DNA of 64,000 nt from Billgrantia antri (GTDB taxonomy: Bacteria > Pseudomonadota > Gammaproteobacteria > Pseudomonadales > Halomonadaceae): positions 372,001 to 436,000 of the forward strand of contig NZ_JAHYCA010000002.1 in assembly GCF_019430905.1 (NCBI RefSeq), in the 5' to 3' direction. The notes beneath the pieces are model-generated. The model was not told the DNA's origin. It ran no database searches and was given only the letters and a program-made list of their open reading frames with translations. This document shows, one piece after another, positions 46,701-53,250 of the stretch; the stretch's first letter is position 1; each line of letters starts with the position of its first letter. The translations under genes were made by a program, and so were the position numbers.

Positions 46701-49700
46701 GTACCTATCTTGGAGAATTCACTGTCCAGGAGCTCGACTATCGTGATGGTCAAGTCTGGGTCGTCAACCACTTTGATACAGGTAAAACAACGGAGCAGCA
46801 GCTCACTGTTGATCCCGACGATTCTCGTGAATGGAATGAAGACTACCGACAGCGTCCGCTGAATGTTGAATGGCATGAGCTTAACTCCGGCGTAGATATG
46901 TCCGAAAATATCTGTAGGGTGGAGACTCCGGCTGCATCAGTTACGAATCTGGAGGTCGCTCATGCTCGACTGTATGGAACGCTTGGAAACCAGCTTGGTT
47001 TAGATATTGAAAATGTAGACGATATAATTTCTGAGCTTGAAGATGAAGAACAGTCTTTCATAGAGGTTTTTGGTGAAGGTGAGGAAGTTCCTCCAGAGGA
47101 TCTATTGAAGCCAGGGGAGGAGCCCATTACCGTCCCGATAGGGGAGGGTGAGATCAAAATCTCACTAAGCTCCTCCGAAGACTATGACCAAGGTGGCCTG
47201 GAAATACTGGCAGAGCGAGATGAGTGGGTGGGGGTAAAGGTCGAGGTGAACTGGGTTTGGGTTCATGCAGACCAAGCCATTACCATGTTGGCATTGAAGG
47301 AAGCCAATAACCACCGAGACGCGCTGGAAGAGGCGCAGAGTAATATGCGTAGCTTGGAGGAGTGGTATCGCCACCGAGCCAGCCAGCCGGTCGACTTGTT
47401 CGAAGAGCGTGAATCTCCTGAGCAGGAGGCACGCATGCAGTTCAGCTACCTGGTGGAGTCGACCGATCGAGCCTTGGAAGATATCTATAACCCACGTTTT
47501 CGGAGCATGCTAGAGAACGAGAATGTCTCTCGCTTTCAGCGAATGGAGAATGAAGATAATTTGAGGTCTGTTGTAAAGAGTTGGCTCAATGTGGATCCTT
47601 CTTCGAGTGAAGGAAAGGATGTCGTCGATAGCGTGGTCGATGAGATTTACAGTCAGGGTGGGGAAAGTCCAGAAGTCAAGGTAGTGCCGTTCTTTTATGT
47701 TGATAACCAAGTGGGAATGGTGGAGAGTGCTCTGTTTTCCGTAAAAAAAGAGGACGGTGAGCTAAGATATGTCGATGCATCCGGGAAGAATTTTTCAGAC
47801 TTGGAGGATTTCCAGAATCACAATAGGCAGTTCGATCAGAACGGGTTGATAGTTGCTCCGGAGGGACTGGATCTCAAGGAGGAGAATGGAAACATATCTC
47901 TGGACGTTGTCCAGGCGCGCAATGTTTCCACGGCAGAGAAAATTGTCGATCCATTGATTGGTATCGGTACCGGGATCGCCTCCGTGGGCATGATGATCCC
48001 CACTCCGTTGGCCCCGGTTTTTGCTGGTGCGACTCTTTTGGGAACATCTTATTTAGGAGGCAGGGCGATACAGAATCAGGTTGATCATATAAAGAGAGGA
48101 GGTGAGTGGGGCGAAAAAGAGTCCTGGATGAATATGGGGATGATCGCGACGACGTTCTTGCCTATTGGTTCGGGCATGTCGAGAGCGGCTGGTTTCGCAA
48201 GATTTGGAGACGATATATCGATTGGTCGAGCCTTTTTCGCAACCATGGGAATGAGCCGTCCAGGAGCGACCACTGCCAAGCTGACGGACTATATGCACAG
48301 CGCGTCGGGCTGGAACCTGGCTGGGCGCATGATGGATGGGGCGGCGATTGGGACCGGCATGCCGGTCATGGCGGTATCGGTTCATGACCTGGTGGTCTAC
48401 GGCGACCAGATGTCTGACCTGCAGAAGGCAGATGCCATCATTGGCTTGGGAACCGGCTTTGCGGGCACTGTGACGGGAGCCTATGGGGTCGTCGTCACAC
48501 GACCGACCCATTCCAAGCCAAGCCCCCACAACATGGTGAATCCACGTACCTCTGCAGCTACACCAAGTGTCGCAGGCAAGCCGGGAGCTTCGGGAACATC
48601 TTCGACCTTTGTCTCGTCCCGTATCTCTGATCTCAGGCCGGTGGAGATAAAAGCGCTTACAGATGCCGAGGTTGGCTCCATTGCTCCTGAGCATCTTTCA
48701 CAAATGACGCCAGGCCGCACTACGGCTTTTACTCGAGATCAAGTTGCGCTCTTCTCGAAAGAAAAAATTGGTGCTCTTACCGACGCCCAGGTGAAGAAGC
48801 TAACTCTGGACCAGATCAGGGGCCTGTCAACGGATCAGATGTCGTACTTCAGTCGCGATCAATTGGCTGTCATGCGACCAAAACAAATTGCTGCCATGAG
48901 TGGCGATCAGGTTGGCGCTTTAAGTGCGTCTCAGCTTCGTGTCTTGTCGGATGTTCAGCTACAAGCCGTTTCCACCGATGCACTGGTGCAGATCAAGGGG
49001 AATCGATTGATGTGGCTCCTCCCTGAGCAGGTGACATCATTAACCCCGAGCCAGGTTTCAGCGCTGACAACACGCCAGATAGCCTCTTTGACGCCTGGTC
49101 AAGTTGCAGCAATGGATCAATCTCAGGTATCGGCGCTGTCTTCCCAGCAGTGGAGGGCTTTCAATCCCAATCAGTTGAGACGGCTGGATAGCGAATTGTT
49201 GCAGCTCGCTTCTCCAGGGGCTCTCGATAGGGCAGGCCGGCCGGGAACTATTACGCATGCTCTGGACGCTGAAGGTTCCTTCGTCAAGTTGCATGGCAGT
49301 GTACGAATCAGTGAGCAAGGCATTTTGCTTCAGGCTGCGGCTCCCCAGCACTCGAAGGACCATGTGACGTGCATGCTCGTGATCGAACGGGATGCTCTAG
49401 TGCCATTGCTCAATGCGGAGGCTGCCGGGACGATACCTAGCGATGCAAGAATACGCGTTCAAGCCAGAGTTTATGTACCACCCGTAACCCGTACGCCAAT
49501 GGAAACCGCAGCAACGGGACTGCTGACTACCTCTATGGCCCTCGGGGCTGGGGTAGGTTACACGGGATGGGTGCCCGCCCAAGCTGGCGCTTTTCTTGTC
49601 CGCGGTGCCAGCATAGCCACTAGGTCACTCCTGCCAAATCATACGGCTGTAAACACCAAACTTGGCCGTATCCTGCGTGGTGTAGAAGCCGTTACGTTTT

Positions 49701-50629
49701 CGATCAATCTTCCCCAGTCCTATATTTCGACAGTGGAAGGGAATGGGGTCGTGGCTAGCGGTAGCTTTGCCTTCGCCAACAGCTTTTACATGAGCAAGGG
49801 CTATATGGAGGCTATTACTGGAAGGCCGTTCATGCCGCATGTGGATGATATTGGGTCCCCATTTTATATACTGGGAAGCAATGATATTGCCTTGGCTTCC
49901 TTCGGAGATGTTGTTACACGGGATGGGACTATGGTGTCATATATCGACGCCCTTTCCGGAGGAATGTTTATTTACGGCACGGCGGCTGGTTGGGTTCAGG
50001 CGCCGGGCTACCAGGCGAAAGGACAAGGCATCCCGGGAACACCTGAAATTAACCATCCTCAAGTGGCTTTGTATGAATCCACTACTGCCAGTTCACCTGA
50101 GTCAGGTGCTTCCGATAAACCAAAGGCAAAAAGAGACTACACCACGGCCATTACATTTGGAGGAGGGCTGGGCTTGTTCTCTCTCTCCACAGTTCTGGCG
50201 GATATGGAAAAAAACAAAAAAGATGACGGTCAAGCCTCTATTCCCGAAAAGTATGGGGAACCAAGGCCGCAGTGGGTCGTGCAGCCGCCCGATAATCCAA
50301 GTCCAACATTTCCGTCGTCTTCCAGTTCCGATCAAATGCCATTGGTGATGGTCGAAGGAGGAGGAGGGGTACTGCAAGATGCTGGAAATTTCAGAAGTTA
50401 TGATGTCACGCCGGTTGAGGAGGGAGCAGTGGGAGGACGCTTCAATCCATACTTGGTGAACGTTCATGAGGTCGTGGTTGTGCAGAAGGGACAAACGCTA
50501 GGAGGCATTGCTAGGCACTATGGCTATGATGTGAGAGAAGTGGTTGAGCTGAATATGAATCATATACCAGAGCCAGGTTTGATCGCGCCTGGCGACCATG
50601 TCTATCTACCAAGGATGAAAGTTTCATGA
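43736..50629 (+). CDS. Giant repetitive protein with octapeptide repeats and C-terminal LysM; candidate T3SS substrate
   Basis: A 2297-residue protein with no overall family I can name. The ATG at 43736 is preferred over 43718 since AAGGAGA lies 8 bases upstream. In order: Ser/Ala-rich N-terminus; three long repeats (about 159-619) with acidic beta-type stretches and a helical unit ending AAAGFEV; Glu-rich coiled coil (about 800-840); a region resembling DUF4781 proteins (about 1310-1450) with a hydrophobic helix pair (about 1402-1450); 24 in-phase octads (1634-1825); a hydrophobic Ala/Gly segment; and a C-terminal LysM domain (about 2242-2295). No N-terminal Sec signal is seen. AT-rich codons are clearly more frequent than in neighbours, suggesting acquisition. 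It lies 288 bases upstream of the first small T3SS-linked gene, so it may be an effector or surface protein. Confidence 0.9.
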   Translation: MVRLNSVLRLASRIASGNDSAFSRALMLASAKPRPSSPPAFTPQQTVTPTLPQWNGGTAFQPINTSHTPMVGYGVYSPEYLQQLELNSEPPVYGPTVPESFDSPSFEPLNFDPLNRNDVFLPVDNVAEQEPVIDEESAEQAQGLADEIAEGKGLDLVGDDELSREDVVERLEAGGYEVESAEWGLAGDNVTRTTITDPGTGETIHEYYDHDTDRYWIEVTGEDGETLSQSPVRDDEGRKVTVSEDEESGERATRLEDDLGDGSVVEITELTGSDVVTITTTDSDGNSETVVVAEDGTRTTLDPEQDTSRGGVDGIVDGVANGQSIEEIAEEQGLTREQVIAQLAAAGFEVDSGVEGQGPNYTDITRITESGSGDLVVSHETGPDGTQTSRVIDNDGNETRRTENTDGSTTNVLIESDGRVTETVVDTDGKTTTTVTYEQNGVTVEEVTIDDGKTTTMIIDDDGNRTELDPEQDTSREGIDEIAEAVSEGKSIDSIAEEMGLDPAQIIAQLAAAGFEVSEYTEPDDSVTRRIVDADSGEEIARYRFTMGEVTQSTFFVDAQGNEVQRTEYRNGRSIETVVEANGRRTVTSESADGEKTVSVTHNGYTVTTPPEGDITVRHDEKGMEVDVERGTYMASLIDTLLEIDPDSDDADEAKASEIVMEVVESLIAGEAVEDQQAAINEKQEELATAMDAYGKGFLPSTNVSVENPYGDPPPGQAPSGGEWVPMYDKWHDPEVAKAMAALNVLLVQQMEANDKGLYHQEQQDVYALDPEYEDAIERAGEILDEALAPHGRRWVRPEPEGSLEEAEERLREAESRLEEAGEAKREYQEAERLLGEAITTQDNMPFYPDGTVPVISEAGSGYNYSAEVEKGKEAQAEVDALFSKADFNHRHGDSLLADYVVDMLEQHSDATDSESEISVELEKARDSQEEASRRLELSQAYLNYYNSVYESAEFTVEIEDIKSRLLAEYNEDNPHLFEEGRKHKTLGGTYLGEFTVQELDYRDGQVWVVNHFDTGKTTEQQLTVDPDDSREWNEDYRQRPLNVEWHELNSGVDMSENICRVETPAASVTNLEVAHARLYGTLGNQLGLDIENVDDIISELEDEEQSFIEVFGEGEEVPPEDLLKPGEEPITVPIGEGEIKISLSSSEDYDQGGLEILAERDEWVGVKVEVNWVWVHADQAITMLALKEANNHRDALEEAQSNMRSLEEWYRHRASQPVDLFEERESPEQEARMQFSYLVESTDRALEDIYNPRFRSMLENENVSRFQRMENEDNLRSVVKSWLNVDPSSSEGKDVVDSVVDEIYSQGGESPEVKVVPFFYVDNQVGMVESALFSVKKEDGELRYVDASGKNFSDLEDFQNHNRQFDQNGLIVAPEGLDLKEENGNISLDVVQARNVSTAEKIVDPLIGIGTGIASVGMMIPTPLAPVFAGATLLGTSYLGGRAIQNQVDHIKRGGEWGEKESWMNMGMIATTFLPIGSGMSRAAGFARFGDDISIGRAFFATMGMSRPGATTAKLTDYMHSASGWNLAGRMMDGAAIGTGMPVMAVSVHDLVVYGDQMSDLQKADAIIGLGTGFAGTVTGAYGVVVTRPTHSKPSPHNMVNPRTSAATPSVAGKPGASGTSSTFVSSRISDLRPVEIKALTDAEVGSIAPEHLSQMTPGRTTAFTRDQVALFSKEKIGALTDAQVKKLTLDQIRGLSTDQMSYFSRDQLAVMRPKQIAAMSGDQVGALSASQLRVLSDVQLQAVSTDALVQIKGNRLMWLLPEQVTSLTPSQVSALTTRQIASLTPGQVAAMDQSQVSALSSQQWRAFNPNQLRRLDSELLQLASPGALDRAGRPGTITHALDAEGSFVKLHGSVRISEQGILLQAAAPQHSKDHVTCMLVIERDALVPLLNAEAAGTIPSDARIRVQARVYVPPVTRTPMETAATGLLTTSMALGAGVGYTGWVPAQAGAFLVRGASIATRSLLPNHTAVNTKLGRILRGVEAVTFSINLPQSYISTVEGNGVVASGSFAFANSFYMSKGYMEAITGRPFMPHVDDIGSPFYILGSNDIALASFGDVVTRDGTMVSYIDALSGGMFIYGTAAGWVQAPGYQAKGQGIPGTPEINHPQVALYESTTASSPESGASDKPKAKRDYTTAITFGGGLGLFSLSTVLADMEKNKKDDGQASIPEKYGEPRPQWVVQPPDNPSPTFPSSSSSDQMPLVMVEGGGGVLQDAGNFRSYDVTPVEEGAVGGRFNPYLVNVHEVVVVQKGQTLGGIARHYGYDVREVVELNMNHIPEPGLIAPGDHVYLPRMKVS
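44160..45590 (+). repeat. Three long repeats of about 165-175 residues in the giant protein
   Basis: The helical unit recurs three times: near 44211 (REDVVERLEAGGYEVES), 44740 (REQVIAQLAAAGFEV) and 45235 (PAQIIAQLAAAGFEV), each preceded by an acidic helix. In units 2 and 3 the DPEQDTSR motif also precedes it (44641 and 45140). Each unit is followed by Asp/Gly/Thr-rich strand-like sequence. DNA identity between units 2 and 3 is visible around the DPEQDTSR segment. Confidence 0.85.
48635..49210 (+). repeat. Twenty-four in-phase octapeptide repeats
   Basis: Residues 1634-1825 of the giant protein divide without insertion into 24 units of eight with consensus [ST]xxQ[VIL]xx[LMF], for example TPSQVSAL, TTRQIASL, TPGQVAAM and TDAQVKKL. 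The first four and last few units are degenerate. Ser/Thr-x-x-Gln resembles a helix N-cap, so a repeating short-helix solenoid is possible. Confidence 0.9.
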
Positions 50630-50917
50630 TACCTGCCTAAAGGCAAAGCCGTTTTGGTGCGGGGTGTGGGCTTGGAGTGGCATTATTTATCACGATTTAT
50701 GATCGATGGTCGTTTTTACGGTTTTATAACGATTCTTTATGAAGTTGTTTGTCTTTTTTGATTAATTCTTCATCTGTTTTATATTGCATTAGTGTTTGTT
50801 GTGTCTATTATAAAAGTGGCGTGTTGCCCAGTAAGATTGCGAACTTCTCATCATCTCGGAACGACCCGGGCGGGTAGCCGCTTGTTCAGTTTCTTCCATC
50901 CTAAAAGGAGGCAAGGC
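50630..50917. other. AT-rich intergenic leader before the first small T3SS-linked gene
   Basis: A stretch of 288 bases much richer in A and T than its surroundings. It contains a candidate promoter at 50784-50811 and a roughly 100-base 5' leader with a strong AAAGGAGG Shine-Dalgarno. No HrpL-type GGAACC-N16-CCAC site and no rhizobial-type operator was recognised. Confidence 0.6.
50784..50811 (+). promoter_or_regulatory. Candidate sigma-70 promoter
   Basis: TTGCAT (50784-50789) and TATTAT (50806-50811) are separated by 16 bases, close to the sigma-70 consensus, about 105 bases before the ATG at 50918. Other AT-rich hexamers are nearby, so this is only one candidate. Confidence 0.35.
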
Positions 50918-51115
50918 ATGGCGATCTTCAAGATCAAGGAAAAGAAAATGGCTGCTGATGGTGTTTCAGGCGCTGGCGGTGGCGGTGGCATCGATGTACA
51001 GCAACTAAAGGATATCTTCGATCAGGCCGCCAAGAAATCGATGGAGGTCAGCAAGGTCAAGACCGAGGGTAACACCGAGGTCGATACGGCCAGGGCGGCA
51101 CGTCCCAACAACTGA
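50918..51115 (+). CDS. Small helical protein, 65 residues; candidate T3SS needle/filament or secreted subunit
   Basis: A 65-residue protein: basic start MAIFKIKEKKM, a Gly-rich hinge (SGAGGGGGID), then an amphipathic helix (VQQLKDIFDQAAKKSMEVSK) and a polar tail. No family recognised. It has a very strong Shine-Dalgarno (AAAGGAGG) and is closed by a perfect hairpin at 51127, a signature of an abundantly made small protein placed in front of weaker sctD expression. Size fits a needle or extracellular subunit, but the fold evidence is weak. Confidence 0.7.
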   Translation: MAIFKIKEKKMAADGVSGAGGGGGIDVQQLKDIFDQAAKKSMEVSKVKTEGNTEVDTARAARPNN

Positions 51116-51126
51116 CATTGCCACGG

Positions 51127-51152
51127 CGGACGCTGGCGGGCACCAGCGTCCG
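51127..51152 (+). terminator. Hairpin between the 65-residue gene and sctD
   Basis: CGGACGCTGG and CCAGCGTCCG form a perfect 10-bp stem around CGGGCA, followed by TTCAGGCTTTC. It is 12 bases after the small gene's stop codon. It may be a partial terminator giving high small-protein and low sctD expression. Confidence 0.7.
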
Positions 51153-51246
51153 TTCAGGCTTTCATTATCCAGGCTGCGTATCTTGGCTGCCGTCATGTTC
51201 GAGATGGGGGCTCGGGCTTGATGGTATTTCATGACAGGTGGCATCC

Positions 51247-52485
51247 ATGGCTTCCGTGACTTCGTTCTTGATGCCGACGACCGAGATGTTCTCCACGCTG
51301 GAAGTGAGGAGCGGTCTTCATGCGGGAGTGTCCGTTCCGCTCGAACAGCCGGTCTGTCGTATCGGTTCCGCGGCCAGTTGCGATGTGTTGCTGAGCGATG
51401 CCGGCGTTGTCGCTGAACATGTCGTTCTGCGTTTTCACGCTCGAATGGTGGCCATCGAGGCGGTCGGAGGTTCTGTCGAGGCCAACGGTAAGCCGCTGGC
51501 GCAAGGTACCGGTTGGCGTACGCCTTTGCCGGTCACCCTTGCCATTGGCGAAGTGAAACTCACGCTTACCCGCCCTGAGCTGATGCTTCCGCCAGCCCTG
51601 CAGAACGCCCGGCGAGGTATGGGCACACTTCAGCGCCGTGTGCAGGCAAGCGTGCCCGTAGCAAGGGCGACCCTGAGGCACCGATTGGCGCCTTTGCGAG
51701 CCGCCCTGCAGCGCTTCGCTTTACCCCTCGCATTGGCACTTCGGGGCAAGCTGGTGCAGTGGTGGTCTCGCATCGGAGGAGTCCTGGCGCCGGTGAGTCG
51801 ACGCCTCGGTATCCGGTTCGCACCATTGGTAAGCCTCGTCTCCCATCAATGGCGTCGGGCGCCGATTCCGGCGCACTGGCGCCACCGTCTGGTCCAGGCG
51901 CGCCAGGGGCCGGCACATGTGCTGGCCAGTCGCAGCACCGCGGTGACGGCACTCTGCACGACCCTGGCGATCGTTGGCATCTACCAGCTCGTTGGCGTCG
52001 GCACGGCGGGGGCCAGTATCTCTGCCAGCGCGCTCCATTCAACAGGCATGTTGCATCCACAGGCCGCCGAGGCGGCCCGCTCGCTGATGGCCGTCGATAC
52101 GCCACCCGGCGAGGCATTGGCCCGGCGGCTCGCTGAGGCCGGGCTGGAGGGGCTTCAGGTTCGCGATGCCGGCAATCACCTGGTCGTTGACGGTGAGTTC
52201 CCCCCTGAACGCTATGACGAGTGGCGCGACGTGCAGCTCTGGTTCGATCGGCACTATGGCGGTAGCCAGTTGCTGATCAGCGAAGCTCGCCCGCAGCTGT
52301 CGACCGATTCGCCAGCCCTGCAGTTCCAGGCGGTGTGGTTCGGTGAGAATCCCTATGTCGTTGGCCCTGGGGGTGAACGCCTCTACCCCGGTGCCGCCCT
52401 CCAGGAGGGCTGGGTACTGGCCGAGATCGCCGATAACCGCGTCACGGTACGCCGTGGCAATGATGAGTTCTCCCTGACGCTGTAG
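51247..52485 (+). CDS. sctD: T3SS inner-membrane ring protein SctD
   Basis: A 412-residue single-span protein forming the outer of the two inner-membrane rings. An FHA-like domain is at about 12-105 (GLHAGVSVPLEQPVCRIGSA; DVLLSDAGVVAEHVVLRF), a membrane span at about 235-255 (ALCTTLAIVGIYQLVGV) and a short periplasmic BON-like part follows (EALARRLAEAGLEGLQVRD). The linker between FHA and membrane is unusually long and basic: residues 112-274 contain no Asp or Glu. ATG at 51247 follows AGGTGG; a GTG at 51238 is the alternative. Confidence 0.85.
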   Translation: MASVTSFLMPTTEMFSTLEVRSGLHAGVSVPLEQPVCRIGSAASCDVLLSDAGVVAEHVVLRFHARMVAIEAVGGSVEANGKPLAQGTGWRTPLPVTLAIGEVKLTLTRPELMLPPALQNARRGMGTLQRRVQASVPVARATLRHRLAPLRAALQRFALPLALALRGKLVQWWSRIGGVLAPVSRRLGIRFAPLVSLVSHQWRRAPIPAHWRHRLVQARQGPAHVLASRSTAVTALCTTLAIVGIYQLVGVGTAGASISASALHSTGMLHPQAAEAARSLMAVDTPPGEALARRLAEAGLEGLQVRDAGNHLVVDGEFPPERYDEWRDVQLWFDRHYGGSQLLISEARPQLSTDSPALQFQAVWFGENPYVVGPGGERLYPGAALQEGWVLAEIADNRVTVRRGNDEFSLTL

Positions 52486-52522
52486 CGAAACGCTGCCGGC
52501 CCTTTGCCATGGAGGCGACGCC

Positions 52523-52921
52523 ATGAGAGTCACCGCCGATCGTATTCAGGACGATCAACGTCTCCGCACCAGCGCAGGGACAGTGCCCCATGCTGGCGAG
52601 GCCGGCGGCAGCAAGCCCGTCGATCCGGAGCGACAAGCCGACTTCGCCAGGGCGGTGGAGGGCAGCCAGGCGCGTCGCCAGGAGGGCGGCACGCTGCGTG
52701 AGCAAATCGAGCGCATGGCGCAGCCCGCAGCCGGCGATCCTTCGCTTTACGCCAATGAGCGCAGCATTGGGCTGCTGCAGCACGTGGTCGATGCGGTCTT
52801 GCCCGAGATGGACACGCAAGCCGAGGTCGTCGAGATGGCAGCGCAACTGCTCAACGAAGAGATCGCGCAGCGCCTGGAGTGGGCGGAACGACGTGCCGAG
52901 GCCGAGGAGCTCGAGCGGTGA
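52523..52921 (+). CDS. sctX: SctX-like T3SS protein
   Basis: A 132-residue hydrophilic protein with a C-terminal helical half (SLYANERSIGLLQHVVDAVL; VEMAAQLLNEEIAQRLEW). It has no strong stand-alone signature, but its size, position between sctD and sctY/sctV, and GTGA overlap with the TPR chaperone gene match YscX, an early export substrate of Ysc-type systems. GGAGG precedes the ATG by seven bases. If correct, it pairs with the next protein as its chaperone. The assignment is by context. Confidence 0.55.
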   Translation: MRVTADRIQDDQRLRTSAGTVPHAGEAGGSKPVDPERQADFARAVEGSQARRQEGGTLREQIERMAQPAAGDPSLYANERSIGLLQHVVDAVLPEMDTQAEVVEMAAQLLNEEIAQRLEWAERRAEAEELER

Positions 52922-53250
52922 GAGATGGTGACCAGGGAGCGGCGGAGTTGATGCACATGATGGGGCATCTTTACCTCAAGAGCGGCGAAGCGAAGCGTGG
53001 TCTGGTGCTGTTGCTGATCGCGGCGCATATCGCCCCCGATCATGCCGGCATCCTGCACACGCTGGCCCGGGCCTTCATCGCGGTGGGCGACACGCCGAGG
53101 GCGCTCGACGCGATAGCGCGCTTGGAGCGCCTACAGGGAGCCTCGCCCGGGCTGATATTGCTGCAGAGCCGGGCGCTATGGGTAGCTGGGCAGAAGGATG
53201 AGGCCCGGCGCCGTTTCCGCGACTTCCTTCAGCAGCGGAGGGAGGCATGA
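52918..53250 (+). CDS. sctY: SctY-like TPR chaperone
   Basis: A 110-residue all-helical protein with TPR-like units: LMHMMGHLYLKSGEAKRGLV, ILHTLARAFIAVGDTPRALD and LILLQSRALWVAGQKDEARR. This is the pattern of YscY/SctY, the chaperone of SctX. It begins with GTG overlapping the SctX-like stop (GTGA) and ends overlapping the sctV start (ATGA). Order sctX-sctY-sctV is the Ysc order. Confidence 0.7.
   Translation: MRDGDQGAAELMHMMGHLYLKSGEAKRGLVLLLIAAHIAPDHAGILHTLARAFIAVGDTPRALDAIARLERLQGASPGLILLQSRALWVAGQKDEARRRFRDFLQQRREA

Noticed and set aside
48053-48694. Minus-strand 213-codon frame inside the giant gene
   Set aside because: No start signal or domain; the plus-strand frame is continuous for 2297 codons with clear repeats.
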